Assembly: GCF_051014445.1 (NCBI RefSeq)
Contig: NW_027488368.1
Coordinates: 27,564,001-27,628,000, forward strand
Reading direction: 5' to 3'
Source of the DNA: Colletes latitarsis
Taxonomy: Eukaryota; Arthropoda; Insecta; Hymenoptera; Colletidae
Length of the DNA stretch: 64,000 nt
Position numbers and translations under genes: made by a program. Positions 23,107 to 32,285 of the stretch are shown piece after piece (the stretch's first letter is position 1; each line of letters opens with the position of its first letter). A model generated the notes under the pieces. It saw nothing but the letters and a program-made list of their open reading frames with translations, was not told the DNA's origin and made no database searches.

Positions 23107-23490
23107 TCCCTCAGGGGCTGCCAGCCTTTCAGCTGCAGTACGGGCTTAACGAACCCGGGGTACCCGAGTCATACACACACCGTAAGCCTCCTGTTGGTCG
23201 TCACAACGACCCATTCACAATTCCCTATTGGTTTTGTGAATGGTACGTGACGGCAGGAGGAACGGGGGTCTTGGCTTAACCGCCTGGGCCAGGAGTATGG
23301 CGACTCTATAAAATCGCCCTCCAATCCTAAGCTATGGTGCGCGGCGATGGGATGCATGGTTGGGGGAGAAGGCCCAATCCCAAGCGACCACCTCCGGGGA
23401 ACCTGCCGAACCCCCGGAGTATTAGGCTTACCCGGGTAAGGCGGCTCTGCCCGGGTGGACCTTTATTTCCGACCATCTCGTGGGACTATT
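23107..23490 (+). promoter_or_regulatory. 5' UTR with internal promoter and three-way-junction fold
   Basis: The 384-nt leader starts (T)CCCTCAGGGG. Paired arms: CCTCCTG (23187-23193) with CAGGAGG (23254-23260) enclose two hairpins, GGTCGT/ACGACC (23196-23201 and 23206-23211) and CCATTCACAA/TTGTGAATGG (23211-23220 and 23234-23243). An outer TAAGCC/GGCTTA pair is possible (23183-23188 and 23273-23278). TATAAAA at 23307-23313 sits in the loop of GGCGA/TCGCC. Related elements start transcription from an internal promoter at the 5' end; neither the promoter nor a role for the fold can be proved here. Confidence 0.6.
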
Positions 23491-25368
23491 ATGGACACAG
23501 AAAATAAAATGGGGATGGGGCGGGTTTTGTCGGTTGGGGAGGACGGAGACGGGGTTGGGGTTAGGGTGGCGGCGCTCGCGCCCCACTCAGCGCCAGGTCC
23601 GGCTTCGTGGAGGGTGGAGGAGGACGACGAGACGGCGTCGGTCTCGTCCTTCTCCTCCAGCACGAGCCACATAGGCTCTAAGAGGAAGAGGACGGGGCAG
23701 GCCGTCGTCGAGGTGGGCGGGGCGATGAGCCCGTCGGTGAGGCTGAGTTGCCTCAGGGACGAGGTGACCGAGGAGATATCGGAGAGGATCTCCTCGTCCC
23801 TGAGGCGGGTGGAGAAAGTCGCCGCTGCCTGCGCCTTTAAGGGGCAGAAAAGCGGTGGCGCGGAGGCCCTGAAGGCCGCGGCGGAGGAAATGAGGGAGGC
23901 GGCGCGGGAGCTCAGAGGGCGGAACGCCCGTCTGCAGCTCCTGTTGGAGGAGGAGCGACAGGGGAGGAGGAGGGCAGAGGCGCTGTGGAACAGCGCGGCC
24001 CTCCCTCCCATCCTCCCTCCTCCTCCACCGCCGCGTCCCTCGGCGGAGGTAAATAAACGGGGTGCGGCGGCAGTGGTGCGGGGCACCGCGGGCCCCTCCA
24101 CCCGCACTCCGCCCGTGAAGAAGTCCCCGTCCTCCTCAGAAGACGATCTTCTGAGGAGGATTGGGGACATGATTGATGGCAAGCTGGCCGCCTTCCGGGA
24201 GGAGCTCCTCGCCGGAAGAGCGGTCAGCAGGAAGGCGGTGCCTCCCCGACCTGTTCCGGTACAGTCGGGGAAGGCAAAGAAGGGCGGAGTGAAGGCTCCG
24301 CCCAGCGTTGCGGCACCAGGGCCCCGGGTCGCGACCCCCAAGGGGGGTGGTGTACCCGTGGTCGCGGTGGTCGCGTCCTCCACAGCACCCTCCCAAGGGG
24401 GGGTGGCGTGGAGTGAGGTGGTGGGGCGGAAGGCGAAGCGGGCGGCGAGGAAGGCCTCGCAACCGCAGCCTCCGCCTCCGCCGCCGGCGGCCAAGGTAAA
24501 GGCGGCGAAGGTCGGGAAGGCACGACCAGGTCGTCCCCCAAAAACGGCAGCGGTGACGCTGACCGTTGCGCAGGGGGGCGACCTGACCCTCGCGGAGGCG
24601 ATGCGGCTCGCCAGGGAGAATATCTCCCTGGAAGAGCTGGGCATCGCCTCCGTGAGGGCGAAGAGGGCCGTGACCGGGGGTCTCTTGCTGGAGATCCCCG
24701 GTGCAGAAAGCGGCGCGAAGGCGGATCGTCTCGCCCAGAGGCTCCGGGAGCAGCTGGGCGAGCGAGGGGTCCGGGTCGCCCGGCCCACGAAGCGCACGGA
24801 GATGCGCGTTTGTGGGCTAGACGACTCGGTCAGCGCACAGGATGTGTCCCGTGCCCTTGCGAGGGCGGGGGACTGTCCTGTGGAGGACCTGCGGATCGGA
24901 GAGATCCGCAGGTCGCCCTCCGGCCTCGGGTCGGTGTGGGCCCGGTGCCCCCTCTCCGCCGCCCGTAAGGTGGCGGAATCCGGGAGGGTGTTGGTGGGGT
25001 GGGTTTCGGCGCGAGTGGAAATCCTCGCGCCGCGCCCGCTCCAGTGTCACCGCTGCCTCGAATTGGGGCACGTGAGGCAGTGGTGCACCTCGCCGGTGGA
25101 CCGCAGCGGTCAGTGTTACCGCTGCGGTGCCAAAGAGCACCGTGCGAGCCAGTGCTCGGCGGCCCCCCACTGCCCGCTGTGTGCGGACATGGAGAGGCCA
25201 GCCGATCACAGGGTGGGGAGCAAGAAGTGCTCCCCCCCCTCCCGGAAGGAGAGGAAGAGGCGGGCTGCACCGGCTCCGGTGCCGAGGGCGGTGGCATCGT
25301 CCTCCATGGAGGTGGACGGTGCTACGGGGACGGACGGCCGGGAGGAGGCTGGCGCGGCCATTAATTAA
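23491..25368 (+). CDS. Copy E ORF1, Gag-like RNA-binding protein (625 aa)
   Basis: Likely nucleic-acid chaperone and RNP protein of the element. The start is the ATG at 23491 (MDTENKMGMG); the frame is open 12 codons further up but begins with GTG, so ATG is preferred. Residues 41-60 are acidic and serine rich; KRKR at 64-67 could be nuclear targeting. A charged helical segment at 88-166 looks like a coiled coil. A proline run lies at 172-183, followed by basic Ala/Pro-rich linkers. Zinc knuckles: C519-C532 'CHRCLELGHVRQWC', C542-C555 'CYRCGAKEHRASQC', and a longer C561-C580 'CPLC...H...C', as typical in R1-like ORF1. The stop overlaps the ORF2 ATG by one base. Confidence 0.93.
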   Translation: MDTENKMGMGRVLSVGEDGDGVGVRVAALAPHSAPGPASWRVEEDDETASVSSFSSSTSHIGSKRKRTGQAVVEVGGAMSPSVRLSCLRDEVTEEISERISSSLRRVEKVAAACAFKGQKSGGAEALKAAAEEMREAARELRGRNARLQLLLEEERQGRRRAEALWNSAALPPILPPPPPPRPSAEVNKRGAAAVVRGTAGPSTRTPPVKKSPSSSEDDLLRRIGDMIDGKLAAFREELLAGRAVSRKAVPPRPVPVQSGKAKKGGVKAPPSVAAPGPRVATPKGGGVPVVAVVASSTAPSQGGVAWSEVVGRKAKRAARKASQPQPPPPPPAAKVKAAKVGKARPGRPPKTAAVTLTVAQGGDLTLAEAMRLARENISLEELGIASVRAKRAVTGGLLLEIPGAESGAKADRLAQRLREQLGERGVRVARPTKRTEMRVCGLDDSVSAQDVSRALARAGDCPVEDLRIGEIRRSPSGLGSVWARCPLSAARKVAESGRVLVGWVSARVEILAPRPLQCHRCLELGHVRQWCTSPVDRSGQCYRCGAKEHRASQCSAAPHCPLCADMERPADHRVGSKKCSPPSRKERKRRAAPAPVPRAVASSSMEVDGATGTDGREEAGAAIN

Positions 25369-25370
25369 TG
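25366..25370 (+). promoter_or_regulatory. TAATG stop-start overlap coupling ORF1 and ORF2
   Basis: The ORF1 stop TAA (25366-25368) and the ORF2 ATG (25368-25370) share one A. UAAUG termination-reinitiation is established for SART1, an R1-clade element. The same five bases occur at this joint in A, C, I, J, K and the diverged copy G, which supports selection on the overlap. Confidence 0.85.
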
Positions 25371-28300
25371 CCGCCCCGCCTCCTCCTCCAGGCCAACCTC
25401 AACCACTGCCGCGCGGCACAGGACTTGATGTCCCAAGTCCTCGCGGAGTGGGGGGTTGGCCTGGCGGTCGCCGCCGAGCCGTACCGCGTCCCTGATCACC
25501 CTCATTGGGTGGGCGACGCGGACGGCTTGGTGGCGACGGTATGGGGAGGGGGCGACGGGTCCCCACCGTTCTCCTTGTTGGAGCGCGGTCGGGGATTCGT
25601 CGCCGTGGACTGGGGGGGAGTCGCTGTGGTGGGGTGCTACATTTCGCCCCGTAGCGGTCACGCTGCGTTCGAGCTGTACTTGGCCGAGGTCGCGGCATGC
25701 GTGCAGCGCTACGCGGCCCGGCCGGTGCTGGTCCTGGGGGATTTTAATGCCAAGTCGGTGGCTTGGGGATCCCCCAGGACCTCCGTTCGCGGCGGGATCC
25801 TGGGCGATTGGGCGGCGGGGCTCGACCTCCGGGTATTGAACCGGGGGTCGGAGAACACATGCGTGCGGCGATATGGGGGGTCCATCGTGGATGTTGGATT
25901 CGCGACCCCCAACGCCGTGCGCATGGTGTCGGGTTGGCACGTGGTCGCGGGGGCAGAGACACTCTCCGATCACCGGTACATCCGGATGGAGGTCTCTGCC
26001 GCCGCGAGTGCATCCCGACACGGCCGCCTGCGTGGCACCCCACCACGCCGCTGGGCGCTTCGGCGCCTGGACAAGGACGCCCTGATGGCAGCTGCCCTCG
26101 CTGCAACTTGGCCGCAGGGAGCGGCCGAGTTGCCGAGCATAGAGGAGGAGGTCGCCCGGCTCGGAGCATTGGTCGCGGGTATTTGCGACGCGGCGATGCC
26201 TCGGGTCGGGCGGGCTTCTCCTCGCCGGGCGGTGTACTGGTGGTCGGACGCGATCGCGGAGTTGCGAGTCGCGACTGTCCGCGCCCGACGCCAGTACACC
26301 CGCGCGCGCCGTCGTCAACGTACAGGCGACGGCGTGGCGCGAGCGAGGGCAGCTGATGACCTGTATGGAGCATACCGCGTGGCGCGGGTTGCTCTGCAGG
26401 TCGCCATCAAACGGGCCAAGACCCAGGCATGGAAGGAGCTCCTCCAGACCCTTGATGACGATCCATGGGGGCGCCCATATAAGGTGGTGCTGAATAAGCT
26501 CCGCCCGTGGGCGCCCCCCGTCACCGAGGGTCTTGACCCCCGGCTGCTGGAGGACGTGGTCAATACACTCTTCCCAATTGGGGAGAGGGGACCGCGTCCT
26601 CCGGCGGCGGCGGCTGTCCCAGTGGAGTGGACGGCCGAGCTGGGGGTCACGCAGGAGGAGCTGGCAGCGGCCATCAGACGGCTCGGGGTTCGTAACACGG
26701 CCCCGGGTCCGGATGGTGTGCCCGGCCGGGTTTGGGTCTTGACCCAGGGCGTCCTTGGGGCCGACCTCAGGCGGTTGTTCGACCGCTGCCTGAGGGACGG
26801 GCGATTCCCCCCCAGTTGGAAGGTGGCGAGGATGGTCCTCCTCCGGAAGGAGGGTCGGCCCGCGGAGTCTCCCTCCGCATACCGGCCCATTTGTCTCCTC
26901 GACGAGGTGGGCAAGCTCTTCGAGCGTGTGATTGCTGCCCGCCTCGTCGAGCACCTGTCGCGGGGTGATCCCGGTCTGGCCGACTGCCAGTTCGGTTTCC
27001 GGGGGGGCCGATCGACTATCGACGCGATAGGTCGTGTGAGGGCCCTCTCGGAGGCGGCCGTCTCCCGGGGAGGGGTGGCATTGGCAATATCCTTGGATAT
27101 TGCCAATGCCTTTAACACCCTCCCCTGGGAAGAGATAAGGAGGGGACTCGAATATCATCGAGTCCCCCCTTGTCTCAGGGCGGTCGTCGGGGATTATCTC
27201 CGCGGCAGGTGGATCGAGTATCCGGGCCGGGATGGTGATATGCGGAGGGAGGTGTACTGCGGTGTTCCGCAGGGGTCGGTCCTCGGGCCACTCCTGTGGA
27301 ACATCGCGTACGACTCGGTGTTGCGGGCCGGCCTCCCCGACGGCGTCAGCACGGTGTGTTATGCGGATGACACACTGGTGCTGGCCGTCGGGGCGCACTG
27401 GGGGAGGGCCATGCGTCGCGCGGAGGAGGGGTCGCAACGCGTCGTCGACCGGATCAGGGGGATGGGGATGACGGTGGCGGTCCATAAGACCGAGGTGATT
27501 GCGTTTCATTCACCTCGGCAGGATCCGCCACCCCCTCTGATTCGGGTGGGTGGGGCTGACATCGAGGTGAAGCCCCAGATCAGGTATCTAGGGCTGATCC
27601 TCGATAGCCACTGGCGTTTCGAGAAGCATTTCCGCTGCCTGGTCCCCCGGTTGGAAAGGATGGTTGCGGCTCTGGGCCGGATCCTGCCCAACCTGGGGGG
27701 CCCGGCGGGCAGAGTTCGTCGCCTCTATGTGGCAATGGTCCAGTCGGTGGCCCTATACGGGGCCCCCGTCTGGGCGGACGACCTGGCTGCCTCCCGGCGC
27801 AGCATGACTATGCTGCGTCGGGTGCAGAGGCGCATGGCGCTCAGGGTCGTCCGCGGGTATCGGACCATGTCACATGAGGCGGCGACGGTTCTAGCGGGGA
27901 TGCCGCCCATGGACCTGCTCGCGCGGTCGCACGCGGTGATGTACCGGCACCGCGTCGACCGTCGCGCGGGGGTGGGGGCGGTCCCGGGCGGGCAGGAACC
28001 TGCTTGGGGCGATTTGAAGCGCCAGGCCCGGCAGTCCGTGTTGGTCGCGTGGCAGGAGCGGCTGGCTCTGCCAACCGCGGGGCACCGGACTGTCGGGGCT
28101 GTTCGGCCACTCCTGAAGGAGTGGCTGGACAGAGGCCATGGCAGCCTCACCTACCGGATGGCACAGGTATTTTCCGGGCATGGCAGCTTCGGAAGATACC
28201 TGTGCCGGATAGGGAAGGAGCCGACGGCGCGTTGCTGCCACTGCGACGCTGAGCAGGACACGGCGGATCATACCCTGGAGGTATGCCCCGCGTGGGAGGG

Positions 28301-28550
28301 GGAGCGCCGTGTCCTGGTCGGCGTCGTCGGGCGGGATGTCTCGCTGCCGGGCGTGGTGCGCGCCATGCTCGGCAGCGAGGAGAAGTGGAGGGCCGTGGCC
28401 TCCTTCTGCGAGAACGTAATGTTGCAGAAGGAGGCCGCGGGGAGGGAGCGCGAGCTTCAGCGGTGTGCTGAAGCGCGCGCTCGTGCGGGGGCCCGAGGTC
28501 GTCGCCCGGTCGCGAGGCGTCGCGGGCGGCCGCCTCGGCGTGGCGGATGA
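25368..28550 (+). CDS. Copy E ORF2, endonuclease-reverse transcriptase (1060 aa)
   Basis: Enzyme for target-primed reverse transcription. The N-terminal endonuclease/exonuclease/phosphatase fold is marked by N10 ('NLN'), E37 ('AAEPYR'), D125 and N127 ('GDFNAKS'), D175 ('VDVGFAT') and D201-H202 ('SDHRY'). The RT domain spans about 480-760: 'GRFPPSWK' (479), 'YRPICLLDEVGKLFERV' (505), 'FGFRGGRST' (542), motif A D577 in 'SLDIANAF', 'GVPQGSVLGPLLW' (632), YADD 665-668 and 'RYLGLILDS'. A CCHC motif lies at 956-973 (CX2CX8HX4C). The C-terminus is Arg rich. No stop or frameshift. The start is fixed by the TAATG overlap. All catalytic residues I can check are present, so activity is plausible. Confidence 0.95.
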   Translation: MPPRLLLQANLNHCRAAQDLMSQVLAEWGVGLAVAAEPYRVPDHPHWVGDADGLVATVWGGGDGSPPFSLLERGRGFVAVDWGGVAVVGCYISPRSGHAAFELYLAEVAACVQRYAARPVLVLGDFNAKSVAWGSPRTSVRGGILGDWAAGLDLRVLNRGSENTCVRRYGGSIVDVGFATPNAVRMVSGWHVVAGAETLSDHRYIRMEVSAAASASRHGRLRGTPPRRWALRRLDKDALMAAALAATWPQGAAELPSIEEEVARLGALVAGICDAAMPRVGRASPRRAVYWWSDAIAELRVATVRARRQYTRARRRQRTGDGVARARAADDLYGAYRVARVALQVAIKRAKTQAWKELLQTLDDDPWGRPYKVVLNKLRPWAPPVTEGLDPRLLEDVVNTLFPIGERGPRPPAAAAVPVEWTAELGVTQEELAAAIRRLGVRNTAPGPDGVPGRVWVLTQGVLGADLRRLFDRCLRDGRFPPSWKVARMVLLRKEGRPAESPSAYRPICLLDEVGKLFERVIAARLVEHLSRGDPGLADCQFGFRGGRSTIDAIGRVRALSEAAVSRGGVALAISLDIANAFNTLPWEEIRRGLEYHRVPPCLRAVVGDYLRGRWIEYPGRDGDMRREVYCGVPQGSVLGPLLWNIAYDSVLRAGLPDGVSTVCYADDTLVLAVGAHWGRAMRRAEEGSQRVVDRIRGMGMTVAVHKTEVIAFHSPRQDPPPPLIRVGGADIEVKPQIRYLGLILDSHWRFEKHFRCLVPRLERMVAALGRILPNLGGPAGRVRRLYVAMVQSVALYGAPVWADDLAASRRSMTMLRRVQRRMALRVVRGYRTMSHEAATVLAGMPPMDLLARSHAVMYRHRVDRRAGVGAVPGGQEPAWGDLKRQARQSVLVAWQERLALPTAGHRTVGAVRPLLKEWLDRGHGSLTYRMAQVFSGHGSFGRYLCRIGKEPTARCCHCDAEQDTADHTLEVCPAWEGERRVLVGVVGRDVSLPGVVRAMLGSEEKWRAVASFCENVMLQKEAAGRERELQRCAEARARAGARGRRPVARRRGRPPRRGG
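27077..27110 (+). repeat. Perfect 34-nt inverted repeat in RT motif A
   Basis: GGCATTGGCAATATCC (27077-27092), then TT, then its exact reverse complement (27095-27110). It encodes 'ALAISLDIANA', the catalytic motif A region. It is perfect in all type I copies and imperfect in type II. In copy D the two central bases are inverted. A second perfect inverted repeat, GGGGACTCGA/TCGAGTCCCC (27142-27151 and 27158-27167), lies just downstream. Confidence 0.92.
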
Positions 28551-29065
28551 CCTAGGCTGGGAGGGGGGTCCTGAGGGGACCCTCCTCCCGCCAGGCGGCG
28601 CCGGGTCGGACCGGTTGGGAGTAGGAGTGCCTTCCCCTACCGGTCCGACGCAAGGGGAGGCACCCTCGGCGGTCTGGTGCGGCCATGAACGCCCGGCCGC
28701 CGAGGGATGGAAACGGGGTCGCGGGCGGTTGCGAGTTGGGGCTCGCAGCCGCCACTAAACGCGGCCCCGGGACGGATAGCGGCGGGATGGAGTGGCCCCG
28801 TCCCGCCGCTATGAGGCAGTGTGTCTACTGGGGGGACCGATTGTCCCCCCGGGGGATGGGCGCGAAAGCGCGGGCACGGGGAGGATACCGGAAGAATGCT
28901 TCGAGCGATTCCCGGTATCCTCCCAAAGCGTGCCGAAGGGTCACCGTGGGGTTTTTAGTGGGTAGGTCCCGCGCCTGTCGTTGTACGGGCGCGGGAAATC
29001 CCACACACGCCTCCCACCTCTCCCCAAGGAGGTGGGAGGGAGTCTTTCGAAGATTTTCCCCACGA

Positions 29066-29066
<1 letters not shown>
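28551..29066 (+). other. 3' UTR built from serial hairpins
   Basis: Non-coding, ~516 nt. Inverted repeats in order: GTCGGACCGGT/ACCGGTCCGAC (28605-28649), CCTCGGCGG/CCGCCGAGG (28664-28705), GGCGG-GCGAG/CTCGC-GCCGCC (28724-28753), TAGCGGCGGGA/TCCCGCCGCTA (28777-28811), GGGGGGAC/GTCCCCCC (28830-28850), GGAGGATACCGG/CCGGTATCCTCC (28880-28923), CCCGCGCC/GGCGCGGG (28968-28995) and CTCCCACCTC/GAGGTGGGAG (29011-29038). In R2 and SART1 the 3' UTR structure is recognised by the element's own RT; the same role here is inference. The 39-nt poly(A) follows at 29067-29105. Confidence 0.8.
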
Positions 29067-29105
<39 letters not shown>

Positions 29106-29108
<3 letters not shown>

Positions 29109-29117
29109 TGCCACTAA
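29106..29117 (+). repeat. Target-site duplication of copy E, right
   Basis: GTATGCCACTAA, identical to 23095-23106, directly after the poly(A). Confidence 0.95.
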
Positions 29118-30383
29118 GCAAGGAGTAAACTAGTAAGCAACCTGAGAGATAGTAAGGAACCATTCGGCTCGGAAGAGTGCAGTAAGTTAGCAAGAAGGCT
29201 GTAAGCTAGTAAGCAAGCGGTAATATTATAAGCAAGCAGCCGGCTAGTCAGAAAGCAGTTAGCTAGTAAGCCAGTATTAAGCTAGTAAGCCAGCTGTAAT
29301 CTAGTAAGCAAGCAGTGAGCTAGTAAGCAAGCAGTGAGATAGTAAGCATCATGGAGCTAGTAAGGAAGCAGTATGCTTGTAAGCAATAATTAAGCTGGGA
29401 AGAAAGCAGTTAGTTAGTAAGCAAGTAGTAAGCTAGTAATCATGCAGTAAGCTAGAATGCAAGCAGCAAGCTGGTCAGCAAGCAGTAAGCCAGAAAGCAA
29501 GCAGCAGGCTATTAAGAAAGCAGTTATCCAGTAAGCAAGCAGTAACCTAGTAAGCAACAAGATAGTAAGCAAGCAGGATGTCAGTAAGAAAGCAGTTAGC
29601 TAGTTAAAATGCAGTATGCTAGTAAGCAAGCAGTAAGCTAGAAAGCAAGCAGCAAGCTATTAAGCAAGCAGTACGCTAGCAAGCAAGCAGTAAGTTAGAT
29701 AGCAAGCAGCAAGCTAGTGAGCAAGCAGTAATCTCGTAAGCAAGCAGTGAGATAGCAAGCGAGCAGGGAGCTAGTAAGGAACAAGATGCTTGTAATCATG
29801 CAGTAAGCTAGTCAGCAACCAGTAAGCTAGTAACCAAGCAGTAAGCTTGAATGTCGGCTGTAATCTAGGAAGCAAGGAGCAGGTTAGTAAGAAAGCAGTT
29901 TGATAGTAAGCAAGCCTTGAGCTAGTAAACGAGCAGGAATCTAGTAAGAATGCAGCCTGCTATTAATCAAGGCGTAAGCTCGTTTGCAACTAGTAAGCAA
30001 GCAGAAAGCACGTAAGCAAGCGGTAAGCTAGTAAGCAAACAGCGAGTTAGTAAGCAAGCAGGAAGATAGTAAGGAAGCACGAAGCTAGAAAACAAGCAGC
30101 TGGCTGGTATGCAAGCGGTAAGCAAATAAGCTAGCAGTAAGCTTGGATGCCAGCTGTAATCTAGAAAGCAAGGAGCAGGCTAGTAAGAAAGCAGTTTGAT
30201 AGTTAGCAAGCCTTGAGCTAGTAAGCAAGCCGTAACCTAGTAAGTTACCGGTAAGCTAGTAAGCAAGCACCAGGCTTGTAAGATAGCAGTTAGATAGTAA
30301 GAAAGCTGTAGGCTAGTGAGCATGCAGCAAGCTGGTAAGCATGCAATAAGCTAGAAAGCAAACAGCTAGCTAGTAAGAAAGCA

Positions 30384-30395
30384 GTATGCCACTAA
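30384..30395 (+). other. Unoccupied paralogue of the copy E insertion site
   Basis: GTATGCCACTAA occurs once here in the same flanking sequence as on both sides of E (left GTAAGAAAGCA, right GCAAGGAGTAAACTAG). It shows the pre-insertion state. Confidence 0.9.
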
Positions 30396-31572
30396 GCAAG
30401 GAGTAAACTAGTAAGCAACTTGAGAGATAGTAAGGAACCATTCGGCTCGGAAGAGAGCAGTAAGTTAGCAAGAAGGCTGTAAGCTAGTAAGCAAGCGGTA
30501 ATGTTATAAGCAAGCAGCCGGCTAGTCAGAAAGCAGTTAGCTAGTAAGCCAGTATTAAGCTAGTAAGCCAGCTGTAATCTAGTAAGCAAGCAGTGACTTA
30601 GTAAGCAAGCAGTGAGATAGTAAGCATCAGGGAGCTAGTAAGGAAGCAGTATGCTTGTAAGCAATAAGTAAGCTGGGAAGAAAGCAGTTAGTTAATAAGC
30701 AAGTAGTAAGCTAGTAATCATGCAGTAAGCTAGAATGCAAGCAGCAAGCTAGTAAGCAAGCAGTAAGCCAGAAAGCAAGCAGCAGGCTATTAAGATAGCA
30801 GTTAGCCAGTAAGCATGCAGTAACCTTGTAAGCAACAAGATAGTAAGCAAGCAGGATGCCAGTAAAAAAGCAGTTAGCTAGTTAAAAAGCAGTATGCTAG
30901 TAAGCAAGCAGTAAGCTAGAAAGCACGCAGTAAGCTCGAAAGCAAGCAGCAAGCTAGCAAGCAAGCAGGAAGCGAGTATTGTAGCTGTAAGCTAGTATGC
31001 AAACAATTATCTAGTATGCAAGCTTTAAGCTAGAAAGCACGCAGCAGGCTAGTAAGGAGGCGGTATGCTAGTAAGCAAGCAGTAGGCTAGTAAGCAAGCA
31101 GTGAGCTAGTAAAGTAGCAGGAAGCTAGTAGGCAAGTAGTGAGCTAGTAAGGAAGCAGGAAGATAGTATGGAAGCAGTATGCTAGTAAGTACGCAGTATG
31201 CTAACAAAAGAGCATTTAGGTAGTAAGCAAGCAGCAAGCTATTAAGCAAGGAGCAGGCTAGCAAGAACGCAGGTTGCTTGTAAGCAAGCAGTAAGCTAGT
31301 AAGCAACAAGATATTAAGCAAGCAGGAAGCCAGTAAGAAAAGAATTAGCTAGTAAGAAAGCAGTAATCTAGTATGCTAGCTGTGAGCTAGTGGACAAGCC
31401 GGAAGCTAGTAAGGAAGCACGAAGCTAGAAAGCAGGTAGGAGTCTAGTAAGCAAGCGGTAAGCTAGTAAGCAAGCAGTAAACGATTAAGCTAGCAGTACG
31501 CTAGTAAGCAAGCAGTGAGCTAGTAAGCGAGCAGGAAGCTAGTAAGGAAGCAGCATGATAGTAAGCAAGTAG

Positions 31573-32165
31573 TGGGCTGTGGCCTCCTTCTGCGGGACCG
31601 TAATGCTGCAGAAGGAGACCGCGGAAAGGGAGCGCGAGCTTCAGCGGCGCGCTGAGGCTCGCGCTAGTATGGTTGCGCGAGTGCGTCGCGAGCGGCCGCC
31701 TTTGCGTGGCGGATGACCGTGGCTGGGAGGGTGGCCCTGAGGGGAGCCTCCCTCGGTGGCCTGGAGCGGCCATGAGCTCCCGGCCGCCGAGGAGTAGAAA
31801 CGGCGTCGCAGGCGGTTGCGAGTTGGGGCTCACAGCCGCTACTAAACGCGGCCCCGGGACGGATGGCGGCGAGATGGAGTGACCCCGTCCTGCCGCTATG
31901 AGACATAGTGTCTACCGGGGGGAGCGATTGTCCCCCCAGGGGATGGGAACAAAGCGCGGGCACCGGGAATCGGTCGGAGCATTCTTCCGGTATCCTCCCA
32001 AATCGTGCGGAAGGGTGACCGTGGGGTTTTTAGTGGGTAGGTCCCGCGCCCGTCATTCTACGGGCGCGGGGAATCCAACACACCCCTCCCGCCTCTCCCC
32101 AAAGAGGTGGGATGGAGTCTTTCGAAGATTTTCGCCACGACAAAAAAAAAAGAAAAAAAAAAAAA
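31573..32165 (+). mobile_element. Copy F, short 3' stub
   Basis: Begins in satellite at the ORF2 codons for 'AVASFC' and includes the last ~45 codons of ORF2 (damaged), the 3' UTR and an interrupted A tract (32142-32165). The 5' boundary is blurred because GGGCTGTGG matches both satellite and element. The tail runs straight into copy G, not into satellite. Divergence is intermediate; the tail ends CGCCACGAC. Confidence 0.85.
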
Positions 32166-32285
32166 GCCCCAATCCCAAGCGACCACCTTTGGGGGCACCA
32201 GCCGAACCCCTGGGGTATTAGGCTTGCCGGGGTAAGACGGCTCTGCCCGTGTGGACCTTTTTTCCAACCTACGCGTGGGAACTAA

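Larger units (their letters stand above)
23107..29105 (+). mobile_element. Copy E, type I, full-length and apparently intact
   Basis: The reference copy: 5' UTR, open ORF1, open ORF2, 3' UTR and 39-nt poly(A), 5960 nt without the tail. A perfect 12-bp target duplication in satellite flanks it. A tandem paralogue of the target without the element is present at 30384-30395. The intact ORFs, long tail and perfect duplication mean a recent insertion of a possibly active element. R1-clade membership rests on ORF content and motifs; the family name is unknown. Confidence 0.96.
29106..31572 (+). repeat. 19-bp minisatellite block 3 with a large segment duplication
   Basis: Same 19-bp unit and orientation as block 2. 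The stretch formed by ~22735-23106 plus 29106-~29670 (contiguous before E inserted) recurs at ~30023-30940 with few differences, 1278 bp further on. No gene present. Confidence 0.93.

Noticed and set aside
23455..23490. ORF1 starting 12 codons upstream of the chosen ATG
   Set aside because: The upstream initiator is GTG, unlikely in a eukaryotic mRNA, while MDTENKMG begins with ATG in A, C and E and aligns with the 'MDFHDK' start of type II.
28685..29128. Frames ending in poly-Lys or poly-Phe across 3' UTR and poly(A) (also 37076-37540, 50319-50735)
   Set aside because: They are translations of poly(A) or poly(T) tails joined to GC-rich UTR and differ between copies.
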